Shown here piece after piece: positions 1 to 11,022 of a DNA stretch of 57,189 nucleotides. A program made the translations under genes and the position numbers. A model generated the notes under the pieces. That model was not told the DNA's origin and made no database searches. It saw only the letters and a list, made by a program, of their open reading frames with translations. Numbering within the stretch: position 1 is the stretch's first letter; every line of letters begins with the position of its first letter. Source of the stretch: Gryganskiella cystojenkinii (lineage: Eukaryota; Mortierellomycota; Mortierellomycetes; Mortierellales; Mortierellaceae). Location: assembly GCA_015852425.1 (NCBI GenBank), contig JAAAIG010000149.1, forward strand, positions 1 to 57,189, in the 5' to 3' direction.

Positions 1-1
1 C

Positions 2-91
2 TCTGGACGTATTCGTAAGGGACCCGCACCACTCAACCTTGAGATCCCTGCCTACTCTTTCGAGGAGGGTGGCAAGATCATTATTGGTTAA
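2..91 (+). CDS. 3' end of an unidentified gene
   Basis: An open frame enters from the left edge and ends at TAA 89-91 after 29 codons. The last residues read EEGGKIIIG. The base composition and absence of stops fit a terminal exon, but the visible piece is too short to assign to a family. Most of the gene lies outside the window. Confidence 0.5.
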   Translation, partial: SGRIRKGPAPLNLEIPAYSFEEGGKIIIG

Positions 92-702
92 ATTATAGAA
101 GACCTACCAGCTCTTATCAATACTACTTTTTTCAGCATTTCCATCCCAAAAAAAGAAAAGACAACGACGCAGATGAAAGAACCCAAAGACCGTAGAAAAG
201 CAGAGGACTGCATAGTCCCTCTTCCCTCCTTTTCCTCCCCTCCAAATACACACACCCTTCCTTTTTATGCAATCCTAAAATATTAAAGCATCTTTTAATA
301 TGAAACGTGGCCTTCTTCCGACGCGTTTCTGACGTTGATGCCGAAGTCTGCGGACTCGAATAACAAAGAGGAACTGTGACCTTCACAATGAAAAACGAAA
401 AATTGAACAATAGCCTATCGAGCATGGAGTGTCTCCAAGAACGAACACTTCACTCCGGCATGGAGCAGTTGACGTGTGTGAAAGGAGGATGAAACGAGTA
501 TCCTGGACATGTTTATTTTGTTGCTGTTCAAAAAATTGGTGGCAAAACAGGCTGGACAAGTAGTGTTGGACAAACAACCCGTAGAAAAAAAAACACCGAG
601 TCAAAAATGGTGGCAACTCGAAATAATTTTGAGTGCCCCTGTTCCATGAAGTAGTAACAATCACTTTTTCGTTCCACCCAAAGCACAGTGCTCTTTTCCA
701 CC
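92..702. other. Intergenic region upstream of the AAA ATPase
   Basis: AT-rich spacer between the preceding 3' end and the FIGNL1-like gene. It holds only stop-interrupted frames and pyrimidine/purine tracts. The 3' end of the left gene and the promoter of the right gene must both lie here. I saw no clear TATA box or RNA gene. Confidence 0.6.
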
Positions 703-3622
703 ATGTCGTCTCCGAATCCAAAGGACAAACGAGCATTTCATTCCGCTGTCCATGCCATCAGGGCCCAGGCAACCAGGGATCTCCCCGTGATCTCAGCATC
801 TCATCACCAAGCCCTCCAGCTCCTCCTTTCAGTCGAGGCCAATGATGCTCAGCTCACAACAGAACAGCGACAGAATGCAAGGAACCTTCAAAAGCATTAC
901 TACCGACAACATCGACATGCCTGTATGAATCAAACCGCAGCATCCCGTCACGAACGACGTCAACAACATCTGGATACTGAAGGCAGCGGAATGCCATCAG
1001 GAACAATAAACAATGGCCATGCCAACAACAACAACAACAACAATATTAGCGCCACGTCTATCCAGGACCGTGTACGGCAACGGGTCGAGAAAACCTTGGA
1101 ACGCAAAAAAACCACAAAACGGTTTGTCTCGATCCTGGAACCTCAAAGTGGACGTGCCATGACCGATTTCACGATGCAGATGACTGATCTTCAAGCACTG
1201 GTAGGCACTCAAAGGCTTCTGCTAGAAACTATTCCCCTGTTTATTTTTATTTGAGAGTCTTTGACGCGCTATTAATTTGAGCCAAACATTCTATCTTTGT
1301 ATTATTACCAGAAATGCCCACCAGAGAGAGATATTCGGGTTGTACCAGTGCCGATAAAGACTCTCAAAGACCGCGCAAAGAAATATGCAGAGGACAAGGA
1401 GGCAGAGGCGAAATCAGCTCAAGAAGCAGTCGCGCAGGTCATAGCCAAGAAACGAGCCATCGAAAAGGAAGCAATGGCGAAAATCAAAGCCGAAATCCAG
1501 GCTGAAGTACGAGCACAAGTTCGGGCCGAGGTTCAAGAGGAGCTAAGGGCCGAATTGGAAGTCAAGATGAGAACCGAGATTCAAGAAAAGATCGTGGCGG
1601 AGGATGCTACCCGGTATGCCCGGAGGAAGAAGGAGGTAGTAGAAGAACTGGAAGTGGAAGAACAGACAGAGGCAATGACGAGAGAAACTCCTACAAACTA
1701 TGCAGAAAGACTTGCAAAAGCCAAAACTGCCTTGGATTCGACGGATGCGATACCGCCGACGACGAACGATAATTCAAAGGTGCGAGGAGCTACAGGACTT
1801 TTGCCTCGAGAGTACACCATCACTGCTGCACGGGGTTATCATGCATCACCGATAGCCACCCGTGGTCAGGGACAAGGAACTCAGCCAGCATCACCCAAAC
1901 CGAAATATGGCAACTATGCAAACGACGATGAGGACGAAGAGGACGAAGATCGAAACGATCCAGTTGTCCCCTCTGTTCACAAGTCAGCTGCAAATAGTCT
2001 CGACCGTCGTAACACAAAGAGGGTAGGCGACGTTGACCGAGATGTTGATTCGGAAATGAAGGCGCAAATCGAAGGTTACTAACAATGTTCGCCTTCGACT
2101 ATTCAATCATAGTTCAAGAGCGATGGTCCGGACGCCTCAACCGGTCCACCTTCGTTCATTACTGCCAAGGAGCAGATGGTAAGGTTTACTTTTCTAGTTA
2201 CTCGTGGCGATATAACCTTGTAGAACATGATTACGACCGCAAGTTTGTAACCTCGAATATTCCTTTAGGTTATTGACGAGCAACATCAGGAAGCAAAGTC
2301 GTATCAAAACAATATGAGTCACTACCTCAATCGAGGCGGGTTCAATGCACCATCAACCAATGGTCAGAGAAACCATGGGAACGGCACCAACGCCCAGACT
2401 CTCATTAATCCGTATAGACCCGCCGCGCATGTTCAATCTTCAGATCAGACACAACAGGCTGCCCCCGCTGCAGGAATGCTCAGACCAAAGATTGTTGCCA
2501 CAAAAAGACCCAAATTCAAATCCCCTATCAATCGCGCCAACAGCGCTGAGAATTCCGAGGACAAGTCTGGACAGGCTCAGTCAAAGAGTTCGAACGGCAT
2601 TGATGAGCCTGTTGATGATAGACTAAGGAATATCGAGCCCAAGATGATCGAAACCATCAAGAATGAGGTAAAACTGCGCTTCCGTGAATGTTTCCCGATT
2701 GGCACATTGCCAGGTGAGCACTCGACCTTTTAACCTTGACCTCGTTTCATCCCCTGCTTAGATCATGGAGTCCTATCCAGTGGTGACATGGGACGACATT
2801 TCGGGCTTGAAACACGCAAAGGGCACAATCCGAGAGGCGGTTATCCTTCCCATCATGCGACCCGATATATTTACAGGATTGCGACGACCTCCCAAGGGTT
2901 TGCTTCTTTTTGGACCACCAGGAACGGGCAAGACGTTAATCGGCAAATGTATTGCCAGTCAAGCCAAGGCAACATTCTTCAGCATCAGTTCCTCGTCATT
3001 GACCTCGAAATGGGTCGGTGATGGTGAAAAGATGGTCCGAGCCCTGTTCGCAGTCGCGCGGTGTCACCAACCAGCCGTGATCTTTATGGACGAGATCGAT
3101 TCACTTTTGACTCAAAGAACGGACGGTGAAGTCGAGGCCTCGAGAAGGATCAAGACCGAGTTCCTGGTCCAGTTTGATGGTGTAGGCGTTGGCGGGGATG
3201 AGGATAGAATTCTGATTGTTGGTGCAACAAATCGACCCCAGGAGATTGACGAAGCCGCCCGCAGACGGTTCCAGAAACGACTCTATATCCCGCTTCCAGA
3301 GTCTGAAGGTCGACACGGCATGATCACCAACCTGCTCAAGGGTCAGGATCATGATTTGACAGAGGAACAGATCCAAGATATTTGTGAGCGAACAAAGGGT
3401 TATTCGGGATCGGATATGAATGGACTCTGTCGAGAGGCTGCGTTGGGTCCTGTTCGGTCGATCCAAGGCGATATCCTGGAGATTGGGTTGGATGCGTTAC
3501 GACCGATCCAGCACAAGGATTTCATGGATGCATTGTCTCAAGTCCGAGCGAGTGTCAGTGATCGAGATCTGGAGATGTACCGCACCTGGGATGCCGAGTA
3601 TGGTTCTATGGACAAGCGGTGA
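703..3622 (+). CDS. FIGNL1: Fidgetin-like AAA ATPase (FIGNL1 family)
   Basis: Five exons: 703-1200, 1312-2022, 2113-2178, 2269-2667 and 2762-3622, giving 844 aa. The start sits in a good context (CCACCATGT). All four introns are phase 0 GT-AG; the second carries TACTAAC near 2078. The C-terminal 280 residues are a meiotic-clade AAA module: Walker A GPPGTGKT (about 609-616), Walker B VIFMDEID (about 664-671), sensor [10 protein letters not shown] and a Vps4-type C-terminal helix. The linker [12 protein letters not shown] and the IKNEIMESYPV entry into the AAA domain match FIGNL1 and fix the splice choices at 2668 and 2761. The middle (about 180-300) is a strongly charged K/E/A coiled coil, unlike animal FIGNL1, and there is an Asn run from an AAC repeat near 1024. 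Family members are hexameric ATPases: FIGNL1 disassembles RAD51 filaments, while relatives sever microtubules. Which role applies here is inference. Confidence 0.92.
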
Positions 3623-3671
3623 TTCACCTACAATGCTGCTACACTTTGATGTTATCCGTTTTCTGGTATGA

Positions 3672-3677
3672 AATAAA
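3672..3677 (+). terminator. Probable polyadenylation signal of the FIGNL1-like gene
   Basis: AATAAA lies 50 nt after the stop codon, followed by a T-rich stretch. It is the only canonical hexamer in the 104-nt gap before the convergent thioesterase gene. Confidence 0.5.
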
Positions 3678-3726
3678 CAACGATATTTATTAGTTGTTTT
3701 CATGCCATGGGCTCTGGAGTCATATC

Positions 3727-5400
3727 TTAGAGCTTGGGCTCAGAAGGGGTCCTGAAGCGAACAACGCCTTCCTGAGCGACAGAGACGGCCAGGGTACCAT
3801 CCTCTTTGTATATCCTTCCAAAAGTCAATCCACGATCACATCCTGAACGGGGACTAATATTTGATATAATGAAGTTGTGACAAGAATTTTGTGTAAGTGT
3901 CAAACTTCTCACTGTCAGGCAAAATTGAAGACAAAGCCTTGATGTGAAACTTCAGCTTACGTTTCGCAGACATAGAGCATCCATTCGTCAGCACGGAAGG
4001 GACAGTGGAACCACATGGAATGGTCCAAGGAGGCCATCATAGCGATCCTTGTGCTACGGGAGAACCAAGTCGCTCCATGAGCCAGAGGGACAGTTCCGAG
4101 AAGGTTGTGATCCGACCCATAAGCGACCACACACTGGTGCAAGGCCAAAGCATCGCCCAATTGACCCTTTGCCCTGATCCAAAACGTTTGCGTGGTACGC
4201 TTAGGTGGTTCAGTGATGTCCCTGAGACTGTGTTTAGTCGTATCCTTGAACTCGAGTGCCACAGGCTAAAATCGGAGGATCAAGGTTGTAAGAGGTTAGA
4301 CCTCCATGACAATAAGATAATCAGGAATGAGTAGGCAATACTCTAAAAACAAAAACAATCGTAGTCGAGTCATAGACTTTACCTCCTCCAGACGCAACTT
4401 CAAATACTTTGTATAGTTCTCAGGAACCTTGGGGTTATCGATCATGGTCTGGATCAACTCCTCTTGACTGGGAAGCGTGCTGTGATGTGGGACATCTGGC
4501 ATAGGGTATTGATGACTTGGGGAAGTGGGTGCAGGGACCTGGAAACTGGCTGTACAGACAAAGATACTCTTCCCTCTTTGTTTGGCTGTCACAGTTCGGG
4601 TGCAGTACGATTTGCCTGTAACAACACGAAGCAAAAATGAAGAGTATAAGCACCAATTCTTGTGTTATTTACGTCCTCGAGTCATGGTCAGATGCTCACC
4701 ATCTCGGACACGCTCGACTTGGTACAGGATAGGAACTGAGTGATCGCCTGGTAACAAAAAATAGGAAGAAAGAGACTAAAAAAAAAAAAAAAAAAGACAT
4801 TTTGTTTCTGTTAGCTACTACTCTGGCGTAAAGTGTCGCTAAAAAAATCTTCGTCATCATTTCTCGATGTTCTTTAGAGCGTTTGATGCGCAGGCACTTG
4901 CATGAACCGAGTATTTCGTATCGACTGTGTTGGTAGCAGCGACCAAGGCCTGGCCGACGACATTGCCTCCTATTCACGGTAGAAGGGAGAAACAAGCTGT
5001 TAGATTCTCTTTTGACAAAATAAACATAAAAATTGTGATTGTGAGACATCAATTAGAAAGAAGGTAAAATTTATGCCTCCCATACCAAAGACCCCGCGGG
5101 CACCCCTCGGGAGCCAGAGTTTCTTGGATCGGTACAAGTCAATGTCGATCTCTTCCAGATCCAACATAGACTCAATAATAGTGTTGTCTGGTTTTGTTTG
5201 CAAGAAAATGTATCAAATGATCAAAAATCGGACCGGTTAGTTTTCAGTTTTCTCCACGGGTGTGGAGCGCGTACAAGCGGAGTTCTTTGCATGAACCTCA
5301 AACTGTCAATTCGAAAGACAATGCTGAATGCCGAAGCAAGGTAATGCACAAATGTCTTACTGGTAGCGCCATCAGGCGAAGGTGGGATAGTCGTTGACAT
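3727..5400 (-). CDS. TES1: Acyl-CoA thioesterase II (TesB/ACOT8 type), probably peroxisomal
   Basis: Seven exons on the minus strand: 5400-5361, 5187-5086, 4969-4902, 4775-4700, 4615-4383, 4265-3961 and 3853-3727, giving 316 aa, a usual TesB length. The product has the tandem hot-dog fold signatures: GGNVVGQALVAAT near the N-terminus, PILYQVERVRDG, then MASLDHSMWFH and VAQEGVVRF in the C-terminal half, which carry the catalytic Asp and Gln of the family. It hydrolyses acyl-CoA to free fatty acid and CoA. The C-terminus is PKL, close to but not a canonical PTS1 (SKL-like), so peroxisomal import is likely but not certain. Intron 3 (4901-4776) begins GCAAGT and ends AG, a GC-AG intron: only this splice joins YSVH to SLSSYFLLPGD in frame as the family demands. 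The gene converges on the FIGNL1-like gene. Confidence 0.92.
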
Positions 5401-5805
5401 GAGGGAAGGCTACTGCCGCCGTTGTTGTTGAATAAAATGGATACGAACGAGTTGAATGGAGAAAGGAATGGGTTCAAAAAGGGTAAGAGTATATTTTAAT
5501 TTTTTTGGGTGGAAAAGGACGGCCTCAAACATGACTCGCTCGCGGCAAACGCAACGGTTGTCGCCGTTTGTGGGGCGCAACGGATGAAATTTCCCCGTTC
5601 CAGGCTCCAAGAACAAGGCCCTGCATCAAATAATATTCTCATTCCTTTTTGATGAGCCTATGATTTCGTTTGAACCGACCAAATCAACACGGCGCCCTCT
5701 CTCTGTCTTTATATGCTGTTTTTTTTTGCTTGCTAGAAGATCAGGTCTGGAGATCCGTACTGCAGACTCGAGCAAGTCCCTGACACTCTGCCTTTTTCTA
5801 TTTAT
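5401..5805. other. Promoter-bearing spacer between two minus-strand genes
   Basis: Holds the 5' flank of the thioesterase gene and the 3' end of the F-box gene. A GC-rich block near 5525-5600 stands out from AT-rich surroundings, but I see no coding signal or RNA gene. Confidence 0.5.
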
Positions 5806-7647
5806 TTAGCGGCTGACACGACACATTGTCAGCTTCGGCCAAACTCTTAAAAGACCAGGACCGACAGGCATCTTGGCAATATTCTTTTGACCGCCGATTT
5901 CATCAGACCAATGAATCTGTTCCCCTTCCTCGATCATCTCTGTCAGATCTAGACCCATATATCCTGGGTATTTCACCGGATTAAACCCGTACGATCGATT
6001 CCTCCCTTCAGGGCAAATGTTGATCTCTTCCAATTCCTTCAGAGCAGCGAGTCGGTCAAAGAATTGTCGATGGGCATCAAATCCTTTCTTGTCCCTTTTC
6101 TTTAGTCCCTTGGTTGCCTCGTCGTCGTCACTATCGGACTCAATCACGTCTGACATGCGGTGATAACTAATCCGGAAGACACGAAGTCGATGACAGACCC
6201 AAGGCTTGGGTGGTTTTTCGGGTGGGGACCAACCCACCAACGAGGCCACCTCTTTTTCAATTTCCTCGTCCGTCTTGCTCCTGTTGTTGTTGCCACTCTT
6301 GACCTTTTGCCGTATGATCTCCAGTTGTGACCTGGCTTCCTCGATCCTCAACTTTCTCGCGTGCGCCCCAGAGACGACTTCGAATTCCCTCAGGGTTCCG
6401 CCCCGGATCTCTCGTAACTGTGGGAAAGACGCAAGGATTTCTTGAACCATCCAACGCCAGTTCGAGAGATGAACGACTTCAATCGTTTCGAAATAACCAC
6501 GTTCTCGCAACATATTCCAGGATTCGATCCCAATCGCACAATTCGGGATGCTCAGTCGTCGGAGTAGGTTAGGCCAGGCCCTGATCATTTGGGCGAGTGG
6601 GGTATCCGTCACAATGGCCGCTCGGTCTTCAGTGTCGATATGATGAATCCTGATTGAATCCAGTCGAGGTCCAAAGAAACTGCTGGTGTTGCTGCTGCTC
6701 CTAGAGCCATGATGGTTATTGTTGACCACGCCGTCAGGATGATGCAGCTTCTGTTGTCGTGAGCATTGAAGGAGAATATCGGTGATCGCCTCCACAAACG
6801 TGTCGGCATTTCTGATCTTACGAAAGACGGTCCAATTCAAGGACTCGAGTTTTGGCGACTTGGCAAACCACTGTAGCAGATCTTCGCATTCATACTTAGA
6901 CGTGTTCTTGACTTTTAGGACCCGTAATTCCGGAAAGGCTGGCCAAGAAGCCGCAAAATCCTTGTCGTCCGTCCAAGACTCCGAGCTGTCATCGCTGTTG
7001 CTGTTCATTTGAGTGCCATTGATTTTGGGAGGATAGGGTTGACAATAGATCAAATCGAGTCTTTTCAGTCTCGGAGCCAAGGCTTTCAGTTGTGTCAAAA
7101 GCGGGCGGTCCAACTTTAAATGTGAGAGCCGTACGTCTGTAAGTTGTGCACAGTATTGGGTTACGGTCTCAAGGATCCTTGGGTCCGCTGGGTGCGGCAT
7201 CTCGGCTTGAGAGAGAATCAATTGACGGATTTGAGGGTTCTGTCGGAGAAGCGGTATGAGAATAGGATCCAGGTGCAAAGTCACACTGCAACATAGTCTT
7301 TTTAGCGACCGACAGTGGGCCAGGAGATCGACGGTCGTCTGCTGGCCCACATCTTGAGGCGCAGTGGCTTTAGTCGTGGTCGCAGTGTTGGTCGTGGCGA
7401 TGAGGGACGCCAGTTCGAGGGATCGGACATGATCGAGGTACTCTCTGTGGAGGAGGAATGTAGACCAGGAGAGTGAGGAAGGATGACTTGTGCAGAAATG
7501 GTAGAGGAGTGGAATAAATGATTCATGCCAGGTTCTGTTAACGCGAACAGAACAGGTTAGGTCATGGTTGGTGAGAAAGGTACCGACATGAAGGCGAATC
7601 TCGAAGAGGTCCATCCGTGGAATTAAATGAATGTGAAGAGGAAACAA
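5806..7647 (-). CDS. F-box/LRR-like protein
   Basis: Intronless 613-aa frame. The N-terminus (about residues 8-50) has an F-box-like pattern with IPRMDLFEIRLHVG followed by a TCSVRVNRTWHE segment. The rest alternates Leu-rich segments such as LKRLDLIY, LRVLKVKN and LESLNW, typical of irregular leucine-rich repeats in the large fungal F-box families. F-box proteins bridge Skp1 to substrates in SCF ubiquitin ligases; the substrate cannot be told from sequence. An acidic insert (DSDDDE) lies near residue 520. The first Met precedes the F-box by only about 10 residues, as usual for the family, so the start is well supported. Confidence 0.8.
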   Translation of the reverse strand: MFPLHIHLIPRMDLFEIRLHVGTFLTNHDLTCSVRVNRTWHESFIPLLYHFCTSHPSSLSWSTFLLHREYLDHVRSLELASLIATTNTATTTKATAPQDVGQQTTVDLLAHCRSLKRLCCSVTLHLDPILIPLLRQNPQIRQLILSQAEMPHPADPRILETVTQYCAQLTDVRLSHLKLDRPLLTQLKALAPRLKRLDLIYCQPYPPKINGTQMNSNSDDSSESWTDDKDFAASWPAFPELRVLKVKNTSKYECEDLLQWFAKSPKLESLNWTVFRKIRNADTFVEAITDILLQCSRQQKLHHPDGVVNNNHHGSRSSSNTSSFFGPRLDSIRIHHIDTEDRAAIVTDTPLAQMIRAWPNLLRRLSIPNCAIGIESWNMLRERGYFETIEVVHLSNWRWMVQEILASFPQLREIRGGTLREFEVVSGAHARKLRIEEARSQLEIIRQKVKSGNNNRSKTDEEIEKEVASLVGWSPPEKPPKPWVCHRLRVFRISYHRMSDVIESDSDDDEATKGLKKRDKKGFDAHRQFFDRLAALKELEEINICPEGRNRSYGFNPVKYPGYMGLDLTEMIEEGEQIHWSDEIGGQKNIAKMPVGPGLLRVWPKLTMCRVSR

Positions 7648-7876
7648 TGAAGGGACAAGAGTAGAATGCAGCCAGCAGAAGAAAAGGTCAATAGAGAGAG
7701 CACCGCCCAGAGTGCAGCGTACTTCTGTGCAGCCAGGATCACATGGTCCGTATCCCGTCCATAAGGTGGCACCGACATAGATCCCTCTCTATTAGATGTT
7801 GGCATCATTCGTCAGCAGCACCCTCCGACCAGACCCGTTCCCGTTTCCGTTGATGCTCTTCCTTGGGAATCGATCT

Positions 7877-8850
7877 CTATATCGCGTCTAACCGATGCGC
7901 GTCTTTGCGAGCAATCCCAATCAAGACACTGGACCAGTCAACATCATCTTCAACCGGTTCCCGTTCGCAATGATCATAGGTACAACTCCAAATGCGATAT
8001 AATCCCAGACGCGCGTCGTGTCCAGCGTATGACCCACGGGTGCAAGATCGAACCGGGATCTGGACCAAAAGTATCAGGTACTTGTCGATTTCCCAACAAG
8101 GTCCGATCACTGAATCCTTTTGCTTATCGAATCCGTTCCTGAGCAACGAACGCACTCCTGCAGAATAGACATTGGTCGATTCCACGTCCTGGTAACGTCC
8201 TCCAAATAGAAAAATTACATCCTGACGCTTCTGATGAGAGAACCCATCTTAGGTCAAGCATTTCGATTGATCGGCCTTGATCAGATTCAAGGGTGCAGCC
8301 GCTAATGAAATCAGGTGTTTTTGTACCTTTCTCGCGCCTACGACCGACGCCGACAAGGAACGAAGATCACCAATTTTGTCATAAAGGTCGCATTCTCTAG
8401 TCTCCTTGGTTTGGAGGGAGATCCTGTCCATCGGGTGAACCATTTATGTGGTCCTCGCCATTGGATCGTTTCCAGTACAGATTCTTGTCCTGAACGAACT
8501 GCATCCACGGCTTGACATACTCTTCGTCGACGTCACAATTGTCCCTTTCGCCCAAGATAAAAACACAGTGGTCAAGGTACAGTGGGCCTAAGAACGGGAT
8601 ATAAAAGAAGTTCGGCCTCCTCCGGGTTGCTGGTCACATAGTTCTTGTATGCACTCTTATGCACTGGAGGTCGAATCCCGTATTTGTTCCAGAAGGATTC
8701 ACTTTCGAGGAGCTGACGGCGTGGTTGAATTTGAGGACGGTCAGCGCTGGAAAGTGGAGTAGAGGATCAAAAGGGTTAAAATTGAACTGGTCGTAGTAGG
8801 TGATATTGTGGAGAGGACGAGCAGTTTGAACAGGGGTAGAGGACTCGTTT
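7877..8850 (-). pseudogene. Exostosin-like (GT47) glycosyltransferase pseudogene
   Basis: Minus-strand blocks in different frames line up in the order of a fungal exostosin domain. They are a Phe/Asn-rich N-terminal block (8735-8800), FWNKYGIRPPVHKS (about 8665-8705), FLGPLYLDHCVFILGERDN (about 8530-8600), MVHPMDRISLQ (about 8410-8443), RFDLAPVGHTLDTTRVWDYI (near 8000-8050), then FGVVPMIIANGNR and finally EDDVDWSSVLIGIARK ending at a stop near 7877. Consecutive blocks sit in different frames with no usable splice sites between them, so at least four frameshifts are needed and several stops intervene. Intact relatives are Golgi/ER type II glycosyltransferases. This copy looks inactivated rather than mis-spliced. 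Confidence 0.78.
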
Positions 8851-9064
8851 TGGAAATGCGCAGGTGGATGACGAGTTCGCTGCTGAGCTTATTTCTCGTG
8901 GGAATGAGTCGAGAGAGGGATGAGAGAGTAGGTGAATGAATGAAGGGTGAATGCATCGAGTTACAGTCGACAGGCAATCCCAGTCAGCAGTCTCTTTTCT
9001 TTCTTTTTATTTCTCTTAGTTTTTACAACTAATTTTCAATCCCTGCTTTGGCCAGGATATCTCT

Positions 9065-9475
9065 AGCCTTTCTTCTCCGTCCAGATCAAAGAAATACACG
9101 TCAAGCTCGGCCAACCCTGTCGTTATATACTGAGCGTATTCTAGTGACCGGAATTAGCTGTGAGGATCTTCCAGGCCTTGAGATCGAATCCCGTTTTCGC
9201 CCAGGCGTAGCTCTGTCGATCGATCAGCATTGAGGATCAGGACTGAGAAATCTTCAATGTTGAAAAATAGGTTGGGTATTGAAAATGCCTCGAGAGGTTG
9301 ACAACTGTTTCTGGAATGGATTGCTTGGGCCAACAAAGCCATGGGTACGGATTCCGTTTTTGGTCACTGCGTGTTTTTTATCTGTCGTGTGCTCTGGAAC
9401 CCAGTGAATTCGTTCGAGTCCGGGACATTGCTCTATCTGCCAATGCTGGGCCTGGACCGAGACCTTGGTGATCAA
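9065..9475 (-). pseudogene. Decayed coding fragments, family not recognised
   Basis: Two or three minus-strand pieces look coding but are out of frame with one another. One contains NGIRTHGFVGPSNPFQ (about 9310-9360), one contains FFNIEDFSVLILNADRS and LGENGIRSQGLED (about 9155-9275), and one contains LAELDVYFFDLDGEERLEI and ends near 9030 with a stop. They lie directly upstream of the exostosin relic on the same strand and may be its N-terminal part or a second dead gene. I could not assign a family. Confidence 0.4.
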
Positions 9476-9479
9476 ACCC

Positions 9480-11022
9480 GAATACCATCACCTCGAGAAA
9501 GAAATTTAAGAAGCGAAAACAAAGGGTACGGGGATCTAGCGTAGATGACCCGAACCTAGAAGAGGGCTGTGATCACGCGCACCGTAGCAAGTCCTCACCA
9601 TGATGTATGAGGGGAACCCCAGTGCTCTGTGGGGAAAACGCAATGGCGTTTTGGGCAGAGCGCAGAGCGCAGGACTTCAAAAGAAGTACTTTAAAAGCGC
9701 GCCTTTCCCTTGTTCCTGAATTGAAGGTGTTTTTTTTTGTGTGACAACATTGTTGCCGAGAAAGGAACAAAAAACGGGTTCCTGTGAAAGATAAATAGGC
9801 GTGGATCGGGGAATCCTCTCTCTCAAGGATTCTCTAGTGCGAATATCCCTTCGCGCTCTCGCAAACAAAGAGGGGCTTCTACTGAAAGCGATGATGGCAA
9901 TGACGAAACATTATTTTTTTGAATCGTGGAAATTGCATTTTAGAATAGCCTTGAGTTTGAGTTTGTCCACCGCATTGGGTGGATCGGGGTAGTAATCAAT
10001 GCGACAAAGGAGGAGGGACGAACTCTGTGTTCATTCAAACGGCTGGCTGCTGGGTGGGATACGTACAGAATGTTGATATATAACCAGAAGGGACACCTGT
10101 CTTCCCCAGATTCACGGCCTTTCTTTTCCTTCTTTTCTTTTCCTTCTTTTCTTCTCTCTGCTTTTTCACCACAACCGTTCATTTTGTCGTTTTTTTGCTC
10201 AATCATTTCACTCATTACATCCCAGTTCTCGGTTTGCATCTCATTTCATTCCATCTGTTTTTTTTCAGGCACAATTTTACCCATTGTTCAAACCCGTGTC
10301 CCCACTTTCCTTATTGCACCTGCAGCAAAATTATATCCAAACGGACAGATTTTTTTTAAACGCCACCATTTTCACGGCCAGACTCTCTACGCATAATTAT
10401 GAAGTTCACAAAGCGGCAGAAAGGTATATTCCCCATCCAACATTTACCTGATAATTGCATTGTCAGGGAGTACGCTCGAGCTCCGAGAAATACGGAAAAG
10501 TAGACTTGGCCAGACGACAGGCACACCACAGGCACGACTTTAGGAACAACAAATTGAAGAAAGCGCGGGGTCCCTGAGCCGCAAAAAAAAATTCAACAAA
10601 GCAAACAAAAAGAAAACAACACCTGGCATTAAGAGAATAGTTTGTCGATCCCAATGGCCTAAGAGTAGAGAACAGGGGTCCACCCTAGCGCACCGATTCT
10701 CTGTCCCCTGATTCTCTGTCCCCTTTCACTCGTTCAGGCAGCAAAATTGCTCTTTCCTCTGTTGTTTCGCTGACACTAGTGCCAAAAATGGACACTAAAG
10801 AGAAAAAAAAAGTTTTAAAAAAAATGTGATGAATCGAACAATTGGAAAACAAAACTACTTTTGAAGACAAGGACATCGATACTCCTCTCTCCTCCCTCGT
10901 CGACAACTCCAGCGATGATGCATCTGGTTCGGAAAATCAGCATGAATGAACAGTAACCTGTTCATGAGGAACGCGATTTCTTGCTTTGTTAGCTCGCGCG
11001 TTCGTATCCGCGCGCATGCAAG
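9480..11022. other. Gene-poor region and promoter of the channel gene
   Basis: Contains a TATA-like TATATAA at 10077-10083 followed by a CT-rich leader (10110-10260), which suggests a plus-strand transcription start near 10100. A candidate short two-exon frame begins at 10399 (listed separately). The stretch 10855-10945 also reads as a short acidic coding-like piece and may be an upstream exon of the channel gene. Confidence 0.45.
10399..10577 (+). CDS. Candidate short basic protein or 5' exons of the channel gene
   Basis: ATG 10399 follows a TATA-like box and CT-rich leader. If an intron 10424-10470 (GTATAT...GGGAG) is removed, the frame reads about 43 residues, very rich in Lys, Arg and His (for example KYGKVDLARRQAHHRHDF), and stops at 10575-10577. 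Alternatively these are untranslated or differently spliced 5' exons of the mechanosensitive channel downstream. No family is recognised and the splice choice is not independently supported. Confidence 0.2.

Noticed and set aside
2714..2761. Intron in the FIGNL1-like gene starting at GTGAGC 2714
   Set aside because: A good-looking donor, but it gives the wrong phase into the AAA domain; the donor GTAAAA at 2668 keeps the family sequence KNE/IMES in frame.
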